This document shows, one piece after another, positions 18,516 through 28,364 of a DNA stretch of 64,000 nt. The stretch comes from Defluviimonas sp. SAOS-178_SWC (lineage in GTDB: Bacteria; Pseudomonadota; Alphaproteobacteria; Rhodobacterales; Rhodobacteraceae), in contig NZ_CP156081.1 of assembly GCF_039830135.1 (NCBI RefSeq), positions 3,334,001 to 3,398,000 of the forward strand. The letters run 5' to 3'. Both the position numbers and the translations under genes were made by a program. Within the stretch, counting starts at the first letter, position 1; every line of letters begins with the position of its first letter. A model generated the notes under the pieces. It worked only from the letters and a program-made list of their open reading frames with translations, did no database searches and had not been told where the DNA came from.

Positions 18516-19037
18516 TCACAATTTGCGCATAAATTGCGCACCCACCTTCAGTTCCACCCTCAGCCTCCGCCCCACCGGCGCCCCCTCGCGTCCCCGCCCG
18601 GCACATTTCGCACAGCCCTCGTCCTGACACCTCCGGCACCAAACCCCGACCAGATCCTGCGCCAGAACGCCGCGCAGCACCTCCCGCACCACGAAGTCCG
18701 GCACGCCAAGATCGACCAGCCGCGTCACCGCCCCCTCCGCCGAATTGGTGTGGAGCGTCGAGAGCACCATGCGCCCGACCTGCGCGGCCCTACATGCGAT
18801 CTCCGCCGTCTCCTCATCCCGGATCTCGCCCACCAGGATCACGTTCGGATCGTGCCGCAGCACCCCGCGCAGCACCCGCGCGAAGCTCAGTCCGATCGCC
18901 TCATGCACCTGCACCTGCTGGATGCCGGGCAGGGAGTATTCGACCGGGTCCTCCACCGTTACGACCTTCCGCGCCTTCGTGTTGAGGTGCGACAGCGTGG
19001 TTTTGAGCGTCGTTGTCTTGCCCGATCCGGTCGGCAT
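18516..19037 (-). pseudogene. GspE/PilB-type secretion ATPase fragment
   Basis: The frame starts abruptly inside Walker A (PTGSGKTTTL) and continues through the typical type II/IV ATPase core: VTVEDPVEYSLPGIQQVQV, GEIRDEETAEIA, STLHTNSA and a CRRC...CAKC zinc module. It then diverges and stops after GRRLRVELKVG. The whole N-terminal domain, the first half of the nucleotide-binding domain and the normal C-terminal end are missing. It cannot be an active ATPase. The break at about 19035 abuts unrelated sequence, marking an island edge. Confidence 0.8.
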
Positions 19038-19057
19038 CTTTGTATCCCCATCTGTAG

Positions 19058-19106
19058 CTACGGAAAAACTACGCGCACCCTACGCGGAAACGACGCGACG
19101 GATACG
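19058..19106 (+). promoter_or_regulatory. five 11-bp phased repeats upstream of ABC transporter
   Basis: CTACG occurs at 19058, 19069 and 19080, followed by CGACG at 19091 and ATACG at 19102, exactly 11 bp apart each time. Repeats with one-helical-turn spacing are how OmpR/PhoB-type response regulators and some activators bind. The array ends 57 bp before the permease ATG. The regulator is not in the window. Confidence 0.5.
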
Positions 19107-19162
19107 CCGCCTCTGGACCGCCGGCCGGCTTCCTCCTAGCCTCGCTCTCAGGAAGGGGCCGG

Positions 19163-20107
19163 ATGACACGCTATCTCCTCAGACGCCTGATCTCGCTCGT
19201 CCTGAGCCTTCTCGTCGCGAGCCTCGTGATCTTCGCGGTGATCGAGGTCGTGCCCGGCGATCCCGCCTCGTACATGCTCGGCCTCAACGCCCAGCCGGAA
19301 ACGGTGGCGGCGCTGCGGGACCAGCTTGGGCTGAACGAGGCGGTGCCGGTCCGGTATCTCAGCTGGGTCGCCGGCATGGCGCGGGGCGATTTCGGCCTGT
19401 CGTACACCTACAAGGTGCCGGTCTCCGACCTTATCGCCCAGCGGCTCGTGGTCTCGCTGCCGCTCGCCATCTATGCCCTTGTTCTGGCGACGATTATCGC
19501 CTTCCCGGCCGGCCTTGTCGCCGCCGCCCGCCGGGGCCGGGTGGCGGATGCGGCGGTGATGGGGGCGACGCAGGTCGGCATCGCGCTGCCGAATTTCTGG
19601 TTCGCGATGCTGCTCGTCCTCGCCTTCGCGCTTCACTGGCAGGTCTTTCCCGCCGGCGGCTTTCCCGGCTGGGACAGCATCGGCGCCGGCCTTCGCGCCC
19701 TCACGCTCCCCGCCGTCGCCCTCGCGCTCCCGCAGGCGGCGATCCTCGCCCGGGTGCTGCGGTCGGCGCTGATCGAGACGCTCGGCCAGGACTATATCCG
19801 CACGGCCCGCGCCAAGGGCCTGACGCGCGGCCAGACGATCCTGCGGCATGCGCTGCGCAATGCCATGATCCCGGTGCTGACCATCCTCGGCATGCAGTTC
19901 TCCTTCCTCCTCGCCGGAGCGATCATCATCGAGAATGTCTTTTATCTTCCGGGGCTTGGGCGGTTGATCTTCCAGGCGATCACCCAGCGCGACCTCATCG
20001 TCGTCGAGAGCGTCGTGATGATCCTCGTCTTCGCGGTGATCCTCGTGACCTTCCTGACTGACCTCGCCTATGCGGCCATCGACCCCAGGCTGAGGAAACG
20101 GGTATGA
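19163..20107 (+). CDS. peptide/nickel-type ABC transporter permease (DppB-like)
   Basis: This inner-membrane permease (314 aa) belongs to the Dpp/Opp importer class. It begins MTRYLLRRLISLVLSLLVAS, the standard first helix. It has the large periplasmic loop after helix 1, about six helices, and the EAA-type coupling motif in GQDYIRTARAKGLTRGQTILRHALRNA. It overlaps the next permease by an ATGA junction and forms an operon with it, the fused ATPase and probably the aldehyde dehydrogenase. Substrate not determinable: members carry peptides, nickel, sugars or opines. Confidence 0.92.
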   Translation: MTRYLLRRLISLVLSLLVASLVIFAVIEVVPGDPASYMLGLNAQPETVAALRDQLGLNEAVPVRYLSWVAGMARGDFGLSYTYKVPVSDLIAQRLVVSLPLAIYALVLATIIAFPAGLVAAARRGRVADAAVMGATQVGIALPNFWFAMLLVLAFALHWQVFPAGGFPGWDSIGAGLRALTLPAVALALPQAAILARVLRSALIETLGQDYIRTARAKGLTRGQTILRHALRNAMIPVLTILGMQFSFLLAGAIIIENVFYLPGLGRLIFQAITQRDLIVVESVVMILVFAVILVTFLTDLAYAAIDPRLRKRV

Positions 20108-20912
20108 GGGTGCCGCTCCTCCTCGGTCTGATCCTGTCGGCCACGGCCCTCATCGCCGCCGCGATCTCGCTGTTCTGGACGCCCTATGACGTCACCGCCC
20201 TCGCCATCGCCGAGAAGCTGAGACCGCCCTCGGCGGCGCACTGGCTCGGGACCGACCATTTCGGCCGGGACATCGGCTCGATGCTGATGGCGGGCGCTCA
20301 GACCTCGATCGCGGTAGCGCTTGTCGCGGTCGGCATCGGCATGGGGCTCGGCGTGCCTCTCGGCCTTCTCGCGGCGGCCCGGCGCGGCAGCCTTACAGAC
20401 GAGGTGGTGATGCGCGGCAACGACCTCATCTTCGCCTTTCCGTCGCTGGTCATCGCCATCCTCATCACGGCGGTCTTCGGACCCTCCGCCCTGAACGCGA
20501 TCCTTGCCATCGGCGTCTTCAACATCCCGGTCTTCGCACGGGTTACACGCGGCGGCGCGCTCTCGCTCTGGACGCTCGACTTCATCCGCGCGGCCGAGGT
20601 CGCGGGCAAGGGCCGCGCCCGCATTTCCGCCGAGCATATCCTGCCCAATATCGCGAACCTCCTCATCGTGCAGGGCACGATCCAGTTCAGCCTCGGCATC
20701 CTGGCCGAGGCGGGGCTCAGCTATGTCGGCCTCGGCGCGCAACCGCCGACGCCCTCTTGGGGGCGCATGCTGGCCGAGGCGCAGACGATGGTGACGCTCG
20801 CGCCTCATGTCGCGATCTTCCCAGGCCTCGCCATCGTCTTCACCGTCCTCGGGCTCAACCTGCTCGGCGACGGCTTGCGCGATCATCTCGACCCAAGGCT
20901 GAGGCGCGCGAG

Positions 20913-20916
<4 letters not shown>
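20104..20916 (+). CDS. peptide/nickel-type ABC transporter permease (DppC-like)
   Basis: This is the second permease (270 aa) of the importer. Landmarks are HWLGTDHFGRDIGSMLMAGAQTSI (the standard DppC signature after helix 1) and the coupling region FIRAAEVAGKGRARISAEHILPN, with a C-terminal GDGLRDHLDPRLR tail typical of DppC/OppC. It would pair with the DppB-like subunit to form the channel. It overlaps both neighbours by 4 bp, so the three subunits are translationally coupled. Confidence 0.93.
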
Positions 20917-22500
<1,584 letters not shown>

Positions 22501-22511
<11 letters not shown>

Positions 22512-23955
22512 CCGGCTCTGGTTCGACCCCGCCGAAACGCTGATCGGGGGCCGCTGGCGGGCAAGCGCCAGCGACGCCCGCCTGCCGATCGAGGACCCCT
22601 CGACGGGGTCCGAGATCGGGCTGGTCGCCCGGGGCGGGGCCGCCGACATCGACGAGGCGGTCGCGGCAGCAGAGGCCGCCCGTGCCGGCGCGTGGGGGCG
22701 GATGACGGCAGCCGAACGCGGACGGATCCTCGCGCGGATCGGGCAGATGGTCCTCGCCCGCGCCGACGACCTCGCCGTGCTCGAGGCGACCGATGTCGGC
22801 AAGCCCCTGAAGCAGGCGAAGGCCGACGCGCTCGCCCTCGCCCGCTACATGGAATTCTACGGCGGGGCCGCCGACAAGCTGATGGGCGAGACGATCCCCT
22901 ATCTCGACGGCTACACCGTTTACACGCTGCGCGAGCCGCACGGGGTGACGGGACATATCGTGCCCTGGAACTATCCGATGCAGATCGTCGGCCGCTCGGT
23001 CGGCGCGGCGCTCGCGATGGGCAATGCCTGTGTCCTCAAACCGGCCGAGGAAGCCTCGCTCACCGCCCTCGCCTTCGCCCGGATAGCGACCGAGGCCGGG
23101 CTTCCGGCCGGGGCGCTCAACGTCGTTCCCGGCCTCGGCGAGGAAGCGGGTGCGGCCCTGAGCCAGCATCCCGGCGTCCATCATCTCAGCTTCACCGGCT
23201 CGGTCGCCGTCGGCAGCCTGATCCAGGCGGCGGCGGCCCGCAACGTCGTGCCGGTGACGCTGGAGCTTGGGGGCAAGTCGCCCCAGGTCGTCTTCGCCGA
23301 CGCCGATCTCGACGCAGCGCTGCCCTTCCTGGTGAGTGCCGGCATCCAGAATGCCGGCCAGACCTGCTCCGCCTCCTCGCGCATTCTTGTCGAACGCAGC
23401 CGCTACGACGAGGTCGTGGAGCGCATGGCCGAACGTTATCGCACCCTGAAGGTCGGGCGGGCGATGGACGATCTCGACATCGGCCCGCTCATCTCCGCCC
23501 GCCAGAAGGAGATCGTCGAGGGATTCCTCGCCATGGCGCCCGACGGCTCGGTTGCGGCGCACGGCACGATTGCCGCCGATGCGCCGGCCGGCGGCCACTA
23601 CGTCGCCCCGACCCTCCTCGCCGGCCCCGGCCCCGACCATCCGCTGTCGCGGGACGAAATCTTCGGCCCGGCGCAGGTGGTGATCCCCTTCGATGGTGAG
23701 GACGAGGCAGTGGCCATCGCCAACGGCACCGATTACGGCCTCGTCGCCTCGGTCTGGAGCGAGAACGGCGCCCGCCAGATGCGGCTCGCCAAACGGCTGC
23801 GGGCCGGGCAGGTCTTCGTCAACAACTACGGCGCCGGCGGCGGGGTCGAGCTTCCCTTCGGCGGGGTCGGCAAGTCCGGGCACGGGCGCGAGAAGGGATT
23901 CGAGGCGCTTTATGGCTTTTCGGTCCTGAAAACCGTCGCGGCACGGCACGGCTAA
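22501..23955 (+). CDS. aldehyde dehydrogenase family protein
   Basis: This NAD(P)+-dependent aldehyde dehydrogenase (484 aa) oxidises an unidentified aldehyde. It has the cofactor segment VPWNYPMQI, SFTGSVAVG, the general base Glu in LELGGKSPQVVF, the nucleophile Cys in NAGQTCSASSR and EIFGPAQVV. The 11-bp overlap with the transporter ATPase suggests that it acts on the imported compound or a breakdown product (inference). It is similar in size to betaine- and aminobutyraldehyde-type enzymes, but specificity cannot be read from sequence alone. Confidence 0.9.
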
Positions 23956-24040
23956 GCAGGGCTTTGACGGCGATCAAGGCTTCTGGTGGCGCCGCGCGTA
24001 GCCTGTCGCACGGGTGAAACAACGTCAAAAGGACCGCAGG

Positions 24041-24397
24041 ATGGAGAATGTCGAACGCCTTCTCAAAGGCACGGTGGAAGAACTGGAAAAGCTCCTGAAC
24101 GCCAAGAACGTCCTCGGCGACCCGATTGAATGCGACGGCGCGACCATTATCCCGATCGTCAGCTACGGCTTCGCCTTCGGGGCCGGGGGCGGCGCGGACG
24201 CGAAGAAGAGCGAGGGCGGAGGAACCGGCGGCGGCGGCGGGATCAAGCCGCTCGGCGCGATCATCGTCGACAAGGACGGGGCACGGGTCGTCGGCATCCA
24301 CGGCGCGATCTCGACCGTCGCGCAGATGCTCGGCGAGGTCGCGGCGAAGGCACTCGACAAGGCCGTTGGCGTGGCGGCGTCCAAGGCCGGCGGCTGA
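24041..24397 (+). CDS. GerW/YtfJ family protein
   Basis: The 118-residue protein contains the GerW family signature: an N-terminal helix MENVERLLKGTVEEL, VLGDPIECDGATIIPIVSYGFAFGAGGG, a Gly-rich linker of about 20 residues, and GGIKPLGAIIVDKDGARVVGIHG. GerW was named for spore germination in Bacillus, but this lineage does not sporulate and the molecular role is unknown. Start: ATG at 24041 after AGGACCGCAGG; a GTG at 24014 is less likely. It is followed 6 bp later by the DUF2953 gene, the same pairing as ytfJ-ytfI in Bacillus. Confidence 0.85.
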   Translation: MENVERLLKGTVEELEKLLNAKNVLGDPIECDGATIIPIVSYGFAFGAGGGADAKKSEGGGTGGGGGIKPLGAIIVDKDGARVVGIHGAISTVAQMLGEVAAKALDKAVGVAASKAGG

Positions 24398-24403
24398 CCT
24401 CCG

Positions 24404-24976
24404 ATGGCAACGGTGTTTGCCGTCCTTCTGTGGGCGCTGGCGACGGCGATCGGTCTGATGATCGTGGTGCTGGTGTTGCCGGTTCATTTCTCGCTGCGGC
24501 TGGCCTCTGGCGCTCCGGTGACAGCGGGGGCCGAGATCCGGCTTCTCGCCGGGCTGGCGCCGCCAATCCGCATCAAGCGTCCGTGCCGCAGCCCCGAGTC
24601 CGAGCCCGGGCGTTGGCACCGGCGACCGAAGCGCCGCCCGGCACGGGCTCGGAAATACGGCGGAGCTGCGGCCGGCCGGCTTGTCAAGGCGGCCCCCCGG
24701 GCACTCGGTCGCATGATCCGCAAAGTGCATGTCGAGCGGATCGAGATCGACGGCGATCTCGGCTTCGGCGACCCGGCCGATACAGGCGAGGTGTTCGGCT
24801 GGCTGATGCCACTTATCCATGCCCTTCCGTCGCGCCGCGTCAGGCTCGACCTTCGTCCCGATTTCGCCGGCGCCCGGGTCGATCTCCGGGCGGAAGCCGC
24901 ATTCTCGTTCATCCCCGCGGCCCTGCTGCCACCGCTCGCGGCCCTCTTTTGGACTGCTTTCGGAGTGCGGCGATGA
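24404..24976 (+). CDS. DUF2953-like membrane protein
   Basis: This is a 190-residue protein with one N-terminal transmembrane helix (AVLLWALATAIGLMIVVLVLPV), a basic Arg/Pro-rich linker, and a domain with RKVHVERIEIDGDLGFGDPADTGEVFGWLMPL. That last stretch is typical of DUF2953 (YtfI) proteins. Pairing with GerW is conserved in distant bacteria, so the two probably act together at the membrane; the function is unknown. It overlaps the following small gene by ATGA. Confidence 0.72.
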   Translation: MATVFAVLLWALATAIGLMIVVLVLPVHFSLRLASGAPVTAGAEIRLLAGLAPPIRIKRPCRSPESEPGRWHRRPKRRPARARKYGGAAAGRLVKAAPRALGRMIRKVHVERIEIDGDLGFGDPADTGEVFGWLMPLIHALPSRRVRLDLRPDFAGARVDLRAEAAFSFIPAALLPPLAALFWTAFGVRR

Positions 24977-25236
24977 CGCGGCACCTCGATCCGCCGCTCA
25001 CCATCGGCGGGGTCCGGCTCTGGGCCCTCTGCGAGAGCCAGGCGACCGGCTGGGCGCTGCCCGGCGGCGCCGGTTTTGCCGCGTCGAAGCGGCCTCTTGC
25101 CGTCATCTGCGACAACGGCACGACCGTCGCCGCGTTCGATCCCACGGGCCGTGCCCTGTCACCCGACGATCTGGAGGCCTTGTGTCCCGGCCTCCGCGAC
25201 CGGATCGTCGAAAGCCGGGACGAAGTTCGCGGTTGA
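24973..25236 (+). CDS. small conserved-looking protein of unknown function
   Basis: The 87-residue product is not recognised as a named family. It is globular-looking (LTIGGVRLWALCESQATGWALPG, then a strand-rich LAVICDNGTTVAAFDPTGRALS), has no signal peptide or membrane segment, and has two spaced Cys. It is translationally coupled to the DUF2953 gene by an ATGA overlap, which argues that it is a real third cistron of the GerW operon. No function is proposed. Confidence 0.6.
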   Translation: MTRHLDPPLTIGGVRLWALCESQATGWALPGGAGFAASKRPLAVICDNGTTVAAFDPTGRALSPDDLEALCPGLRDRIVESRDEVRG

Positions 25237-25281
25237 GTTCCCGCCTTTTATCGGCAGGCTTGCCGCAGGGGAGGATCCATC

Positions 25282-26019
25282 ATGCGACTCGAAGGAAAGA
25301 CCGCCATCGTCACCGGTGCGGGTTCCGGCTTCGGCGCCGGAATCGCGCGGAAGTTCGCGGCCGAGGGCGCGCGGGTGATCGTCGCCGACCTGAACGCGGA
25401 CGCGGCGGGGGCGGTGGCGCGGGAGGTCGGCGGCACCGCCTTCCCCTGCGACGTCGCAGATGGCGAGAGCGTCGCGGCGATTATCGAGGCGGCCGAGCGC
25501 ACCGGCCCCGTCGACATCCTGGTCAACAACGCCGGCATCACCCATCTTCCCGCGCCGATGGAAGAGGTGAGCGAAGCGGATTTCGACAGGGTCTTCGCCG
25601 TGAACTGCAAGTCGGTCTACCTGACCGCGCGCGCGCTCTTACCGCTGATGAAGGCGCGCGGCGCAGGCGCGATCCTCAACGTCGCCTCGACGGCGGGCCT
25701 GAGCCCGCGCCCGCGCCTGAACTGGTACAACGCCTCGAAAGGCTGGATGATCACCGCGACCAAGGCGATGGCGGTCGAACTGGCGCCCGCCGGAATTCGC
25801 GTCAATGCGATCTGCCCTGTGGCGGGCGAAACCCCGCTTCTGAAAAGCTTCATGGGCGAGGACACGCCCGAGATGCGGGCGAAATTCCTCTCGACCATTC
25901 CCATCGGGAGGTTTTCGACGCCGGAGGACATGGGCAACGCCGCAGCGTTCCTCTGTTCGGACGAGGCTGCGATGATCACCGGTGTCGCGCTCGAGGTCGA
26001 TGGCGGGCGCTGCATCTGA
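25282..26019 (+). CDS. short-chain dehydrogenase/reductase
   Basis: This is a 245-residue classical SDR oxidoreductase (FabG-like). It has the cofactor turn TGAGSGFGAGIA, ADLN after strand 2 (NAD preference likely), the NNAG motif in ILVNNAGITH, catalytic Ser in LNVASTAG and the Y-x-x-x-K pair in NWYNASKGW. The C-terminal GVALEVDGGRCI is standard. A GGGAGG ribosome site precedes the ATG. The substrate is unknown. The cupin and P1 peptidase genes follow in the same direction. Confidence 0.9.
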   Translation: MRLEGKTAIVTGAGSGFGAGIARKFAAEGARVIVADLNADAAGAVAREVGGTAFPCDVADGESVAAIIEAAERTGPVDILVNNAGITHLPAPMEEVSEADFDRVFAVNCKSVYLTARALLPLMKARGAGAILNVASTAGLSPRPRLNWYNASKGWMITATKAMAVELAPAGIRVNAICPVAGETPLLKSFMGEDTPEMRAKFLSTIPIGRFSTPEDMGNAAAFLCSDEAAMITGVALEVDGGRCI

Positions 26020-26087
26020 GTGGCGGATCCGGGCGTTTCACCACCCCCCCCGCGAGGTATTTGCACTACAATGAAAAGGCGAAGGTG

Positions 26088-26438
26088 ATGAAGGTCGTCA
26101 ATCTCGCGCAGAAGCTGTCGCTGTTCGACACCCATTGGGATCCGAAGGTGGTGGCCTCCTACAACGGCAATGACATCATGGTGGTGAAATTCCAGGGCGA
26201 GTTTCCGTTTCACGACCATCCCGACACCGATGATTTCTTCCTGGTGATCGAGGGGGAGGTGATCCTCGATGTCGAGGGGCAGAGCCATCGGCTCGGGCCG
26301 GGCGAGCTATTCGTCGTGCCGAAGGGGGTGCGCCACCGGCCACGGGCGGAACGCGAGGCGAAGGTCCTGCTGATCGAACCGGCGGGAACGCCGAATACCG
26401 GCGACGCGGCGACAGCGGCGCGTAAGGACCGGATCTGA
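26088..26438 (+). CDS. cupin domain protein
   Basis: This is a 116-residue single-cupin protein. Motif 1 is FPFHDHPDTDDFFLVIEGEVILDV (two His and a Glu-like position for metal) and motif 2 is GPGELFVVPKGVRHRP. Small cupins of this type bind a metal and may be enzymes or ligand-binding domains. Nothing here fixes the role. Start ATG at 26088 follows GAAGGTG; another ATG at 26071 is out of frame. The stop overlaps the next start as TGATG. Confidence 0.85.
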   Translation: MKVVNLAQKLSLFDTHWDPKVVASYNGNDIMVVKFQGEFPFHDHPDTDDFFLVIEGEVILDVEGQSHRLGPGELFVVPKGVRHRPRAEREAKVLLIEPAGTPNTGDAATAARKDRI

Positions 26439-27433
26439 TGCGGCCCGGCGCGCGGAACCTGATCACCGACGTCGCCGGGTTGACGGTCGGTCACGCGGAG
26501 GACCACCGCATCCGCACCGGCGTCACGGTGCTTCTGGGCGAAAAGCCCTTCACCGCCGCCTTCCATGTCATGGGCGGCGCGCCCGGCACGCGGGAGACCG
26601 ATCTTCTCGCCCCCGACAAGCTGGTGCAGGAGGTGGACGCGCTGGTCCTGTCCGGCGGTTCGGCCTTCGGGCTTGATGCCGCGTCGGGGGTGGCCGACGG
26701 GCTGCGCGCGCTGGGGCGCGGCTTTGCCGTCGGCGACCAGAGGGTGCCGATCGTGCCGGGGGCGATCCTCTTCGATCTTCTGAACGGCGGCGCCAAGGAC
26801 TGGCGGGAAAACCCCTACAAGGGGCTCGGCCGGGCGGCGCTGGAGGCAGCCGGCCCCGATTTCGCGCTTGGCACCGCGGGGGCGGGAACCGGGGCGCAGA
26901 CGCATGACCTGAAGGGCGGGCTCGGCTCTGCCTCGGCGGTGCTCGACAGCGGCATCACGGTCGGGGCGCTCGTCGCCGTCAATGCGATCGGGTCGGTTAC
27001 CGTGGGCGACGGGCCGCATTTCTGGGCTGCCCCGTGGGAAACCGGGGACGAGTTCGGCGGGCTTGGCCTGCCCTCCGGCTTTGCGCCCGCGGCCGAACCG
27101 CCGCTGATGAAGCGCGCCGGAGAGGCCACGACGATCGCCATCGTCGCCACCGATGCCGCGCTCAGCCAGGCCCAGGCGCAGCGCATGGCGACGGCCGCCC
27201 ATGACGGCATGGCGCGCGCCATCGTGCCCTCGCACACGCCCATCGACGGCGATCTGGTCTTCGCCGCCGCAACCGCACGCAAACGGCTTTCCGATCCCCT
27301 CACCGACACGTTCCTGATCGGCCATGCCGCCGCGTCCTGCCTCGCCCGCGCCATCGCCCGCGCGGTCCATGCGGCCGAGACGCGGAAGGGTGATCTGGCG
27401 CCAACCTGGCGGACGCGCTTCGGCAATGGCTGA
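26438..27433 (+). CDS. P1 family (DmpA-type) aminopeptidase
   Basis: This is a self-processing N-terminal-nucleophile peptidase of the DmpA/L-aminopeptidase family (331 aa). Family landmarks are the N-terminus NLITDVAGLTVGHAED, ALVLSGGSAFGLDAASGV, VPIVPGAILFDL and the cleavage/nucleophile region around TVGALVAVNAIGSVT, followed by GSGT-like turns. Such enzymes release N-terminal D- or L-residues, beta-amino acids or amides. No signal peptide is seen, so it is cytoplasmic. It is coupled to the cupin by overlap and converges on the esterase gene at 27498. Confidence 0.87.
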   Translation: MRPGARNLITDVAGLTVGHAEDHRIRTGVTVLLGEKPFTAAFHVMGGAPGTRETDLLAPDKLVQEVDALVLSGGSAFGLDAASGVADGLRALGRGFAVGDQRVPIVPGAILFDLLNGGAKDWRENPYKGLGRAALEAAGPDFALGTAGAGTGAQTHDLKGGLGSASAVLDSGITVGALVAVNAIGSVTVGDGPHFWAAPWETGDEFGGLGLPSGFAPAAEPPLMKRAGEATTIAIVATDAALSQAQAQRMATAAHDGMARAIVPSHTPIDGDLVFAAATARKRLSDPLTDTFLIGHAAASCLARAIARAVHAAETRKGDLAPTWRTRFGNG

Positions 27434-27497
27434 CGACCGGCCCGCCGATCCCGACACTCAACGGCGTCAAGACCGAACGGCCCGCCTGGTCGGGGCC

Positions 27498-28277
27498 TCA
27501 GCCGAGGAGCGCCGTCATCAGCGGGCTCTCGCCCACCTCCAACCCCTCGATCACGTCGAAATGATGCTTGCCCGCGTCGATGGTGACCGGGCAGGCCCAG
27601 GCATTGCCGAGCCGCCGCGCCTGGTCGAGGAAGGCCGGACGCTCGCCGCCGCCCACCCAGACATGGACGGGAAGTCCGGCGCGGCGGGGAAGGAGCGCGG
27701 GACTTTCGGCCCTGGCCTCGGCGGCGTCGATGCGAAGGTCGGCGTTCATGCTGGTCTCACGGAGCGGCCTCAAATCCGTGAGGGGAGAGATGGGCACGAT
27801 CCGCGCCACGCGCCCGGCGAGCGCGTCCGGCAACGTGTCCGGGCAGGCCATCCGCGCGGAAAGATGCCCGCCTGCCGAATGGCCGGTGATCACGATCGGG
27901 CCCGCGATCCCGGCCGCGGCCGCCGTCACCGCCGCCGCGACCTGCCGCACGATACCGGCGATCCGCGCGGCGGGCGCGAGCGTGTAGGCCGGCATCGCGA
28001 CGGCCCAGCCGCGCGCAACGGCGCCCGCGGCAAGATGCGAGAAATCGCGCGGGGAAAAGTCCAGCCAATAGCCGCCGTGGACGAAGACCATGAGCCCGGC
28101 CGGATCGCCCTCAGGCAGGAAGAGGTCGAACCATTCCGCCTCCGCCGGCCCGTAGCGGAGGCCGAGCCGCCCCCCCGCCGCCGCGCGGAACGCCGCCGCT
28201 TTCGCCGACCAGCGTGGCGGATAGGTGTCGCCGTCGGGGATATACTTTGCATTCGCGAAGGCCTCGTCATATCTCAT
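27498..28277 (-). CDS. alpha/beta hydrolase (kynurenine-formamidase-like esterase)
   Basis: The 259-residue hydrolase has an HGGYW oxyanion motif, the nucleophile elbow GHSAGGH, and a late Asp/His pair (HHFDVIEGL with the catalytic His). The HGGYW-GHSAGG combination and size match the arylformamidase-like esterase group. A role in tryptophan breakdown is possible but unproven, as no other kyn genes are near. The start at the ATG of MRYDEAF has GAGG 9 nt upstream; ATG at 28286 (MSR) is an alternative. It is divergent from gabD across 87 bp. Confidence 0.82.
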   Translation of the reverse strand: MRYDEAFANAKYIPDGDTYPPRWSAKAAAFRAAAGGRLGLRYGPAEAEWFDLFLPEGDPAGLMVFVHGGYWLDFSPRDFSHLAAGAVARGWAVAMPAYTLAPAARIAGIVRQVAAAVTAAAAGIAGPIVITGHSAGGHLSARMACPDTLPDALAGRVARIVPISPLTDLRPLRETSMNADLRIDAAEARAESPALLPRRAGLPVHVWVGGGERPAFLDQARRLGNAWACPVTIDAGKHHFDVIEGLEVGESPLMTALLG

Positions 28278-28364
28278 GCGTGACATCCTCACGTTCCGTG
28301 CGCGCGCTGGACAAAGCATCCGGCCTCGTGCATTTGATCAAATTGCCAAACACAGGGGGTTCCC

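Larger units (their letters stand above)
16673..19057. other. foreign island remnant (Rhs tip, immunity gene, GspE fragment)
   Basis: This patch combines a broken Rhs gene, its immunity gene and a GspE ATPase fragment lacking both ends. Base composition is strongly AT-rich in the middle: for example 17941-18000 has 21 G/C of 60, while the flanks are mostly well above 60 percent. No integrase, transposase, tRNA or clear terminal repeat was seen, so it looks like scar tissue of exchange rather than a current mobile element. The 16466-16672 stretch before it holds only the cytochrome upstream region. Confidence 0.6.

Noticed and set aside
16466..19162. Insertion sequence or integrase-borne element around the Rhs patch
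   Set aside because: No transposase, integrase, terminal inverted repeat or target duplication was visible, so only an island remnant is claimed.
26041..26087. Gap before the cupin with GAGGTATTTGCACTACAATGAAAAGG-like text
   Set aside because: It contains an out-of-frame ATG and looks like a short leader, but no promoter or structure could be supported.
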